Assembly: GCF_004403065.1 (NCBI RefSeq)
Contig: NZ_SOHA01000017.1
Span: 62,777-126,776 of the forward strand
DNA: 64,000 nucleotides
Origin: Cryobacterium cryoconiti
GTDB taxonomy: Bacteria; Actinomycetota; Actinomycetes; Actinomycetales; Microbacteriaceae
Direction: 5' to 3'
Below are positions 1 to 6,781 of the stretch, piece after piece (within the stretch, counting starts at the first letter, position 1; every line of letters starts with the position of its first letter). The position numbers were made by a program, and so were the translations under genes. The notes under the pieces were generated by a model that ran no database searches, was not told the origin of the DNA, and saw only the letters and a list, made by a program, of their open reading frames with translations.

Positions 1-58
1 GTCGAGACCCGGCGAGCCGTCCCGCTCCCGGTGGTCGAGCCTGTCGAGACCCGGCGAG
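1..58 (-). repeat. Dispersed repeat array A, upstream of first DUF222/HNH gene
   Basis: At least two cores read GGTCTCGACAGGCTCGACC (or a partial form) on the minus strand, separated by a CCCGCTCCC-containing spacer. The array runs off the left edge of the window. Its right part is nearly identical to the last units of the array at 30331-30525, so homology between the two DUF222 cassettes extends into the repeats. The orientation is opposite to the array that follows the gene. Confidence 0.85.
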
Positions 59-118
59 ACAACCCGTAACTGCTTAGTACACAACTTCGATTATCATACG
101 TAAATACGTGACAAACTC

Positions 119-147
119 TCGACTACGCGTACTAACTCTGCTATCCT
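119..147 (+). promoter_or_regulatory. Promoter of first DUF222/HNH gene (leaderless)
   Basis: A -35-like TCGACT (119-124), a 17-nt spacer and a -10-like TATCCT (142-147) lie 6 nt before the ATG, which predicts a leaderless mRNA. The spacer holds the palindrome TACGCGTA. The same arrangement with the same spacing occurs at 30580-30608 before the paralogue. Function is inferred from sequence only. Confidence 0.55.
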
Positions 148-153
148 CGAACC

Positions 154-1593
154 ATGACCACCACCGCAGACGACCTCAGAACGGCAACGGATGCCGTCGC
201 CCGCCTGGGCTCGTCCTGCGCCGACTACGAGGCCCTCGCCGACGCCGAAGTGCTGGCCGGTCAGAAGCAGATCGCGGCCGCCCGGCGCCTCTTGGATACC
301 CGCTCGGCGTGGATGGCGGCAACCATTGCCCATCGCTCCCGGCCCGAGCTTGGCCACTCCGGTCTCGCCGCCCAGCAGGGCTTTCTCTCGCCCGAGGCGC
401 TGATCCAGACCGTGACCGGGTCGACCAAGAACGACGCGTTCAAGCTCGTCGCCGTCGGCACGATGATGGCCGACGCCGAGGCGGCGGAGAAACTGGTCGA
501 GGCGGCCCTGGAGTCGCCCGACGCGGATCCCGGTCACGTCGCCGCTTTCGAGGCGAAGGTGCCCTGGCAGGCGCCGATCGCCCGGGCCGTCACCGCCGGC
601 GCTCTCTCGGTCGATGCGGCCGAGTCGATCCGTTCCGGTCTGGGGCAGATCGACGCCGCGGTCACTGCGGAGAAACTCGGCACCGCCCTCGAGTCGCTCC
701 TCGTTGAGGCCGCGTCACTGAACGCAGATCAGGTCTTCAAACTCGCCCGCCGCTTCCGTGACCAGCTCGACGAGGCGGGTATTGCCGCCCGGGAGAAGCA
801 GGCCCACGACGACCGATTCCTGCGGGTCTACCGGCTCGGCAACGGCAAGGTGCGCCTGCACGGCCTCTTCGCCCCCGAAGACGGCGAGTTCGTCCTTTCC
901 GTGTTTGACTCCGTGACCAGCCCTCGCCGTGGCGGGGTGCGTTTCGTCGACAAGGACAAGGCCGCCTGGGCGAAACGGGTGCAGGACGACCCCCGCAGCA
1001 CCGAGCAGATCGCCGCTGACGCCCTCGTGCAGTTGCTGAAGATCGCCGGGGAGGCCGACCAGGGACGCGTCTTCGGCGGCCGCCGCCCTTCGGTGCGGGT
1101 GATCGTCACCGAGAAGGCCGTGAAGCCGGGCCAGCCGGGCGCCGCCGCTCGCGAAGGCGCCGCCCATGGTCAGATCGAGGGCAACGCCGTGCCGATCTCG
1201 CAGGAGACCATCGACCGGCTGCTCTGCGACACCGGAACCCGCGACATCCAGATCGACGACACCGGCCAGATCATCAACGTCGGACGTGACGAACGCCTCT
1301 TCACCGAAGCGCAGCGCGCCGCGATGGGGGTCCGCGATGGGGGCTGCCGGTGGGTCGATTGCGATCGATCACCCGCGTGGACAGAAGCCCATCACATCAA
1401 CGAATGGTTGAAAGACAACGGGTACACCGACCTTGCCGACGGAATACTCCTCTGCCACCCGCACCACCTGCTCCTTCACAACCAGCACTGGAGCATCATC
1501 CGCACTGGCAATGACTATTGGCTCAAACCACCCGTGGACGTCGACCCGGAGCAGACCCTGATCGCACTGCCGAGCAAACGGGCCACTCTGTAG
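154..1593 (+). CDS. DUF222 domain-containing HNH endonuclease (13E12 repeat family)
   Basis: A 479-residue protein. The N-terminal two thirds (about residues 10-330) are the helical DUF222 region. The C-terminus (about 395-450) holds an HNH nuclease fold with CRWVDCD, the AHHINEW motif and CHPHHLLLH, so the His/Asn/His and zinc-type Cys residues are present and the domain looks intact. The family includes the M. tuberculosis 13E12 proteins; its cellular role is not established. The gene is leaderless and sits between two arrays of the same dispersed repeat in opposite orientation. A paralogue at 30615-32108 differs at roughly 30 aligned positions and has an extra ~18-residue Gly/Pro/Gln linker before the HNH domain. 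Confidence 0.93.
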   Translation: MTTTADDLRTATDAVARLGSSCADYEALADAEVLAGQKQIAAARRLLDTRSAWMAATIAHRSRPELGHSGLAAQQGFLSPEALIQTVTGSTKNDAFKLVAVGTMMADAEAAEKLVEAALESPDADPGHVAAFEAKVPWQAPIARAVTAGALSVDAAESIRSGLGQIDAAVTAEKLGTALESLLVEAASLNADQVFKLARRFRDQLDEAGIAAREKQAHDDRFLRVYRLGNGKVRLHGLFAPEDGEFVLSVFDSVTSPRRGGVRFVDKDKAAWAKRVQDDPRSTEQIAADALVQLLKIAGEADQGRVFGGRRPSVRVIVTEKAVKPGQPGAAAREGAAHGQIEGNAVPISQETIDRLLCDTGTRDIQIDDTGQIINVGRDERLFTEAQRAAMGVRDGGCRWVDCDRSPAWTEAHHINEWLKDNGYTDLADGILLCHPHHLLLHNQHWSIIRTGNDYWLKPPVDVDPEQTLIALPSKRATL

Positions 1594-1603
1594 TCGTGGC
1601 CCC

Positions 1604-1896
1604 GGGTCTCGACAGGCTCGACCACCGTCGCGGGAGCCTCTGGAGGGTGGGTTGCCGGGTCTCGACAGGCTCGACCACCGTCGTGGGAGCCTCTGGCGGG
1701 TGGGTTGCCGGGTCTCGACAGGCTCGACCACCGTCGGGGGAGCCTCTGGCGGGTGGGTTGCCGGGTCTCGACAGGCTCGACCACCGGGGAGGGAAACCTT
1801 GGGCGGGTGGGTTGCCGGGTCTCGACAGGCTCGACCACCGTCGTGGGAGCCTCTGGAGGGTGGGTCGCCGGGTCTCGTCGGGCTCGGCCGCCGTCA
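1604..1896 (+). repeat. Tandem repeat array B, 53-bp unit
   Basis: Five units with a 53-54 bp period begin at 1604, 1657, 1710, 1763 and 1817, each starting GGGTCTCGACAGGCTCGACC, followed by a sixth decayed unit from 1870. The inter-core part is GAGCCTCTGGCGGGTGGG-like in most units, but one unit carries GGGAGGGAAACC instead. The array fills the whole 300-bp gap between the DUF222 gene and the convergent oxidoreductase, and its last unit ends in the TCA that forms the TGA stop of that gene. No other feature is visible in this gap. Confidence 0.95.
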
Positions 1897-3369
1897 GGAG
1901 GGGCGACCGTATTCCTCGAGCAGGCGCAGCCACACCTCGCTCAGGGTGGGGTAGCTCGGCACCGCATGCCACAACCGGCGGATCGGCACCTCGCCGACCA
2001 CGGCGATGGTTGCCGAGTGCAGCAGCTCCGCGACATCCGGCCCCACGAAGGTGACACCGAGCAGAACCTCCCGGTCGAGGTCCACGATCGCCCGCGCCGA
2101 CCCGGTGTAGCCGTCAGCGTGAACGGATGCCCCAGCCACCCAGCCCAGGTTGTAGTCCAGCACCCGAATGCGGAACCCTGCCTTCTCGGCAGCAGCCTGC
2201 GTCAGCCCCACCGACGCGACTTCGGGGTCGGTGAAGGTGACCTGCGGAACGGCGGCATGATCCGCCGTGGCGACGTGGGTACCCCACGGCTTGTCGCCGA
2301 CGGGCGTGCCCGCGGCCCGGGCCGCAATCACATCTCCGGCCGCACGGGCCTGGTACTTGCCCTGATGCGTGAGAAGCGCCCGGTGGTTCACGTCGCCGGT
2401 GGCGTACAGCCAGTCCCCGGCCAGTTCCGGCGCAGTACCCCGCACGAGCAGGGTGTCGTCGACCTCGAGCCAATCGCCCGGGGTGAGACCCACGGTCTCG
2501 AGCCCGAGGTCCGTGGTGCGTGGCACCCGCCCGGTCGCCACCAGCACCTCGGTCGCGGTGACCCGGGTTCCGTTGGAGAGGGTGAGGGTCACATCGTCGT
2601 CGTCGCCACGGGACGCTCCGGTGGTCGACACCCCCGTCAGCACGGTGACGCCGGCCTCTCGCAGGGCCGCGGTGACGAGTTCGCCGGCGAACGGCTCCTG
2701 CCCGCCCAGCAACCCGCTGCGCACGATCATGGTGACCTCGGCGCCCAGCCCGGCGTAGGCGGTTGCCATCTCGGCCGCGACCACGCCGCCGCCGATGACG
2801 GCGAGGCTGTCGGGGATACCCGGGGCGCTGGTGGCCTCGCGGCTGGTCCACGGCGACACGGACGCCAGGCCGGGAATATCGGGCAACAGTGCTGCCGACC
2901 CGGTGCTGACAACCACCGCGTGCTCAGCCGACAGCACGGTCCTGCTGCCGTCGGCGGCGGTCACGGTGACCTGCCGTACGCCGCTGAGACGGGCGTGGCC
3001 GCGCACCAGGTCGATCCCGGCCTTCTCCAGCCAGCGCACCTGGCCCTCGTCGGACCAGTTGCTCGTGAACGCGTCGCGGCGGCGCAGCACGGCGGCGACG
3101 TCCAGATCGCCGGTGAGCGCCTCGGCTGCCCCTCCCACCCGCCGGGCGGCCGCCAGAACCGCGCCGCTCCGCAACAGGGCCTTCGAGGGCATGCAGGCCC
3201 AGTACGAGCACTCGCCGCCGACCAGGTCGGCCTCGACGATCACGGTGCGCAGTCCTGCCTGCGCCGTGCGGTCGGCGACGTTCTCACCCACGGCTCCGGC
3301 TCCGATCACGATCACGTCGACGTTCAACGCGGCAGGGTTCGGCGTGGTGGTGCTGGCGGCGGCGGGCAT
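1894..3369 (-). CDS. FAD-dependent pyridine nucleotide-disulfide oxidoreductase (Lpd/MerA-like)
   Basis: 491 residues, the usual length for class I disulfide reductases. An N-terminal FAD-binding GAGAVG (residues 23-28) is followed by the redox disulfide in GGECSYWACMPSK (Cys54 and Cys59), a second Rossmann segment (VIGGGVVAAEMA) and a C-terminal dimerisation domain with the HAVPSYPTLSE active-site His/Glu region. All catalytic residues appear present. There is no lipoyl domain and no heavy-metal-associated domain, and no 2-oxoacid dehydrogenase genes nearby, so the substrate cannot be named. It is the last gene of a minus-strand run; its TGA stop is formed at the edge of repeat array B. Confidence 0.85.
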   Translation of the reverse strand: MPAAASTTTPNPAALNVDVIVIGAGAVGENVADRTAQAGLRTVIVEADLVGGECSYWACMPSKALLRSGAVLAAARRVGGAAEALTGDLDVAAVLRRRDAFTSNWSDEGQVRWLEKAGIDLVRGHARLSGVRQVTVTAADGSRTVLSAEHAVVVSTGSAALLPDIPGLASVSPWTSREATSAPGIPDSLAVIGGGVVAAEMATAYAGLGAEVTMIVRSGLLGGQEPFAGELVTAALREAGVTVLTGVSTTGASRGDDDDVTLTLSNGTRVTATEVLVATGRVPRTTDLGLETVGLTPGDWLEVDDTLLVRGTAPELAGDWLYATGDVNHRALLTHQGKYQARAAGDVIAARAAGTPVGDKPWGTHVATADHAAVPQVTFTDPEVASVGLTQAAAEKAGFRIRVLDYNLGWVAGASVHADGYTGSARAIVDLDREVLLGVTFVGPDVAELLHSATIAVVGEVPIRRLWHAVPSYPTLSEVWLRLLEEYGRPS

Positions 3370-3410
3370 CCGTTTCTCCTTGGATCAGTGCTGGCGGTGG
3401 GGATACAGAC

Positions 3411-4217
3411 TCAACGGCCGACGAACGTCGCCGGCTGGCGACTCACGAAGGCTTCCATACCGATGCGGGAGTCTTCGGTCACGGCGAGGCGGGCCAGGGC
3501 AGGCTGCAGCCCGGCCTCCGCTGCCGCGGCACCCTCCCGAACGGCCGTGCGGGCGCTGGCGAGCGTCGCCTGCACGGCCAGCGGGGCCTGGGCGGCGATC
3601 CGTTCGGCCAGTTCGAGCGCCCGGTCGAACTGGGTGCCGTCCGGCACCACCTCCTGGACAAGCCCGATCCGATGGGCCTCGCGGGCGTCGAACATGTCAC
3701 CGGTGAGCATCCACCGCATGGCGTTGCCCCAGCCGGCCGTGCGCGGGAATCGGAGGGTTGCGCCGCCGAACGGCAGGATGCCGCGTGCCACCTCGATCTG
3801 GCCGAACCGGGTGGATTCGGCCGCCACGGACACGTCGCTGGCCAGCATGAGCTCGATGCCGAGAGTGAGGCAGGTGCCCTGCACGGCCATCACGACGGGC
3901 TTGGACACGCTCTGTCCCTCCACCTGCCAGGGATGGATGCCGCCTTCCGGAACCATGTCCAGGCCGTCGGGGCCGAGACGCGGGCCGATGTCCGCCAGGT
4001 CGAGGCCGGCCGTGAAATGATCGCCGACCGCGTAGACGAGGCCGACGCGCAGCTCAGGGTCACGGTCGAGTTCACCGTAGGCAAGCGCCAGCTGCTGCAG
4101 CAGCGCCAGATCGGCCGCGTTGCGCTTCTCCGGGCGGTTGAACCCGATCAGCAGCACATGCCCGCGCCTCTCGGTGATGATCCTCGACGAATCGGAAACA
4201 GAGTGCTGCTCGTTCAC
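3411..4217 (-). CDS. Enoyl-CoA hydratase/isomerase family protein (crotonase)
   Basis: 268 residues with the GTG start at 4217, chosen because AAAGGAGG precedes it at correct spacing; the frame is open further upstream but that part looks non-coding. Crotonase-fold signatures are present: HFTAGLDL for the first oxyanion-hole segment and GTCLTLGIELMLASD for the second. Members hydrate or isomerise acyl-CoA thioesters in fatty-acid or aromatic catabolism. Exact substrate is not evident. It lies 41 bp upstream of the oxidoreductase on the same strand and probably shares its transcript. Confidence 0.85.
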   Translation of the reverse strand: MNEQHSVSDSSRIITERRGHVLLIGFNRPEKRNAADLALLQQLALAYGELDRDPELRVGLVYAVGDHFTAGLDLADIGPRLGPDGLDMVPEGGIHPWQVEGQSVSKPVVMAVQGTCLTLGIELMLASDVSVAAESTRFGQIEVARGILPFGGATLRFPRTAGWGNAMRWMLTGDMFDAREAHRIGLVQEVVPDGTQFDRALELAERIAAQAPLAVQATLASARTAVREGAAAAEAGLQPALARLAVTEDSRIGMEAFVSRQPATFVGR

Positions 4218-4311
4218 GGATGCCTCCTTTGGCCTCGTGACGCTGGCGCGTCGGTCCCATGCTATGGCCGAGCGGGGCAGCCTCCCGACCAGCACTTTCG
4301 TGTCGCGGAAC

Positions 4312-5145
4312 TCAGCGGGTGAGGGCGCCGATGATGCGCAGGATGCTCGGCAGATCGTCAGTGGCCGCGTCCGGTGAAGCCGGGGCGAAACCGGCGATGG
4401 TGGCGCCGGCCATTTCGAATTCGGCACGCAGCGCGGTGATCAACCGGTTCAGGGCCTCGACGCTCAGCCCGAACGGGTAGAGGTCGGCCAGACCGGTCAG
4501 CATCGACGGGTCCAGCACGTCCAGGTCGATGTGCAGGTAGAACGTGCTCGCACCGGTCGCGCGCAGCGCGGCGACAAGTGCGTCGGGGGAGTCCAGCCGG
4601 TCCGCCGGGAGGCTCACGATCCCGCGATCCCGGATCAGGGTGTCCTCGGCCTGGTCGAGGTCGCGCACACCGCCGATCACGACCCGCTCCAGAGGCACGC
4701 GCCCGTCCGCCCCAAGGGTCAGCCCCTCAGCGCCCTCGCCGGCGATCGCCCGCAGCACCATGCCGTTGAAGCCGCCCGAGGATGACGAGTCGGGGGTGTG
4801 CAGGGCGGCGTGGGCGTCCAACCAGACCACGGCCAGATCGTTCGGATGCTGCCGCGATGCGTGCTCGACGGCCGCCAGGGAGACCCCGTTGTCGCCGCCG
4901 ATCGTGAGCACGGGCCCGTCCCCGCCGCGCAGGGCGGTTGCGAGGCGTTCGCGCACCATGACCAGGGTGGAGAAGCGGTCGATGCCGGTGTCCAGAGCGT
5001 CGCCGGCCTCGGCCGGCACGAGGACTTCACGGGTGACGGACGAGGGAAGATCGCCTCGGATCGCCTCCGCCCCATCGATCAGGCGCATCGCGCGCGGAGA
5101 AACCGAACCCTGCCATTGCGGCACGACAACGAAGGTGGGAGCCAT
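4312..5145 (-). CDS. Arginase/agmatinase-fold protein with altered metal ligands
   Basis: 277 residues with the three family blocks in order: GGDNG (83-87), DAHAALHTP (110-118) and HIDLDVLDP (205-213). Active ureohydrolases normally have GGDH and DAHxD, giving a His and an Asp that bind manganese. Here these positions are Asn86 and Ala114, while the remaining Asp and His ligands are kept. The protein may bind one metal, act on another substrate, or be non-catalytic, so arginase activity should not be assumed. The sequence around the ATG forms a perfect inverted repeat (5143-5156, CATAC and GTATG arms). It is in the same minus-strand run as its neighbours. Confidence 0.78.
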   Translation of the reverse strand: MAPTFVVVPQWQGSVSPRAMRLIDGAEAIRGDLPSSVTREVLVPAEAGDALDTGIDRFSTLVMVRERLATALRGGDGPVLTIGGDNGVSLAAVEHASRQHPNDLAVVWLDAHAALHTPDSSSSGGFNGMVLRAIAGEGAEGLTLGADGRVPLERVVIGGVRDLDQAEDTLIRDRGIVSLPADRLDSPDALVAALRATGASTFYLHIDLDVLDPSMLTGLADLYPFGLSVEALNRLITALRAEFEMAGATIAGFAPASPDAATDDLPSILRIIGALTR

Positions 5146-5218
5146 ACTTCAGTATGCTCCCTGGGCCTCCCCGCGTGCGGAATTTCTGTGGTGGCCGGGG
5201 CCGGTTTCTCCGGTGGCG

Positions 5219-5866
5219 CTACTGGTCGCGGTAGCGGACGGCCGCAGTCGTGGCTTCCTGGAGTTCCGCCGCGTTCAGACGGGGACCGTAGCCGGGAGTG
5301 TCGCGCTGAATACGCCAGCCCTCGCTGAGCGCCCCGACGTTGACGGTGTCGTACCCGATACTGTCGAGCAGCGCCGTCACGGCGGTGGCCGCGGGGGCGT
5401 CATCGCTGGCGATGACCAGGGCGCGCCGGTTGGGCGATCCGGCCGGGAGGCCGTGCTCGGTGAGGTCCGCGGCGTAGATGTGGTTGAACGCCTTCACGAT
5501 GGTGGACTCCGGCAGGCGGTCGCGCAGCAACTCGGCGGTTGTGGTGCTCTCCGTGTCGAGGGCGGCGATGTCTCCGTCGCGCTCCGGGTAGTAGTTGTTC
5601 GTGTCGATGACGACCTTGCCGGCCAGTTCGGCCGTCGGCAGGGTGTGGATCTGGTTCAGGGGGATGGTCACAACCACGAGATCGCCGGCCGTCGCGGCCT
5701 CGGCGGGGGTCGCCGCCCGGGCGCGCGGACCGAGTTCTCCGATCAGGGTGCTGAGTGTTTCGGGGCCGCGCGAATTGCTCAGCACCACGTCGTATCCGTT
5801 GGCCACGCCGAGTCGTGCGAGCTGGCTGCCGATGTTGCCGGCGCCGATGATTCCAAGAGTTGTCAT
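5219..5866 (-). CDS. NADPH-dependent F420 reductase-like NAD(P)-binding protein
   Basis: 215 residues beginning directly with a Rossmann nucleotide-binding motif (GIIGAGNIGSQLARLG), followed by VVLSNSRGPETL, which resembles the NADPH phosphate-binding segment of the NPD/F420:NADPH oxidoreductase family. The later KAFNHIYAADL segment is also typical of this family. These enzymes pass hydride between NADPH and F420 or other acceptors, but many actinobacterial members have unknown substrates. It lies 72 bp downstream of pspA and 73 bp upstream of the arginase-like gene, on the same strand. Confidence 0.8.
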   Translation of the reverse strand: MTTLGIIGAGNIGSQLARLGVANGYDVVLSNSRGPETLSTLIGELGPRARAATPAEAATAGDLVVVTIPLNQIHTLPTAELAGKVVIDTNNYYPERDGDIAALDTESTTTAELLRDRLPESTIVKAFNHIYAADLTEHGLPAGSPNRRALVIASDDAPAATAVTALLDSIGYDTVNVGALSEGWRIQRDTPGYGPRLNAAELQEATTAAVRYRDQ

Positions 5867-5938
5867 ACCCAGGTCAACGAAGGGCGTCGACGGGATGTTC
5901 CCGTCGACGCCCGATTGCGCTGGCAGCGGAGCCGACGG

Positions 5939-6670
5939 CTACTGCGTGATGGAGCTGGTTCCACCGGACTTGAGCGCGGCCAGGCGGGCATCGACCTCGG
6001 TGAGCTCGCCGAGGTCTTCGAGGCTCTCGAACTGGGCGTCCAGGCTCGAGGCAGCCAGTTCGCTGGCTCCCCGCACGCGGGCCTCCTCGCGGCGGATCTT
6101 GTCTTCGAAGCGGCTGACCTCGCTGGTCGGATCCATGATGTCGATGCTCTTGACGGCATCCATCACCTTGGTCTGGGCCTCGGCGGTCTTCGACCGCGCG
6201 ATCAGCTCGTTGCGCTTGGAGGCCAGCTGGTTCAGCTTCTCCTTCATCTTGTTGAGGCCGTCCTTGAGCTGAGCCACGACGGCCGTCTGCGAGGCGATCT
6301 GCGGCTCGGCCTGCTTCGCTTCCTTCTCGGACTGCATCTGGCGGCCGAGGGCCACCTTGGCGAGGTTGTCGAAACGGTCGGCGTCGACCGCGTTGCCGGC
6401 GGTGCGCAGCTGGTCGGCTTTGCGGCTCGCAGACAGGGCCTTGCCACCCCATTCGGTTGCGGCCTCCACATCTTCGCGGTAGTCGTCCTCGAGCAGGCGC
6501 AGGTTGCCGATCGTCTCGGCAATGGCGCTCTCCGCGTCGGCGATGCTGTTGGTGTAGTCGCGCACCATCTGGTCGAGCATCTTCTTCGGGTCTTCCGCGG
6601 AGTCCAGAAGGGAGTTGATGTTCGCTTTCGCCAACTGGGAGATACGGCCAAAGATGGACTGTTTCGTCAT
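5939..6670 (-). CDS. pspA: PspA/IM30 family membrane-stress protein
   Basis: 243 residues from the ATG at 6670, which is preceded by GAAAGGA. The protein is almost wholly helical with long coiled-coil heptads (about residues 25-180). The N-terminal FGRISQLAKANINSLLD and the following DPKKMLDQMVRDY are the membrane-binding and ESCRT-III-like start of the PspA family. Such proteins polymerise on damaged membrane. It follows a TPM-domain membrane protein on the same strand after 111 bp, which suggests a shared envelope role. No PspB/PspC-type gene is present in the window. Confidence 0.9.
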   Translation of the reverse strand: MTKQSIFGRISQLAKANINSLLDSAEDPKKMLDQMVRDYTNSIADAESAIAETIGNLRLLEDDYREDVEAATEWGGKALSASRKADQLRTAGNAVDADRFDNLAKVALGRQMQSEKEAKQAEPQIASQTAVVAQLKDGLNKMKEKLNQLASKRNELIARSKTAEAQTKVMDAVKSIDIMDPTSEVSRFEDKIRREEARVRGASELAASSLDAQFESLEDLGELTEVDARLAALKSGGTSSITQ

Positions 6671-6781
6671 TGTGCGGTGTCCTTTCGAGTTCCGGAGCAT
6701 CTGATGCCTCCATTGTGTCGGTTTGTGCTGGTCAAGACCTCGGTGGGAGTGGCGAGGCGACGGATGCGGCGGCTCCGGGTT

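Noticed and set aside
1604-1896. CRISPR array.
   Set aside because: The conserved part and the inter-core part are both nearly the same in every unit, with no unique spacers, and there are no cas genes. The same applies to the arrays at 18691, 30331 and 32112.
1705-4020. Plus-strand open frame running from repeat array B through the oxidoreductase and crotonase genes.
   Set aside because: It is antisense to two recognisable enzymes and begins in repeat DNA.
4218-4427. 70-residue N-terminal extension of the enoyl-CoA hydratase.
   Set aside because: It overlaps the 3' end of the arginase-like gene, and a strong AAAGGAGG supports the GTG at 4217.
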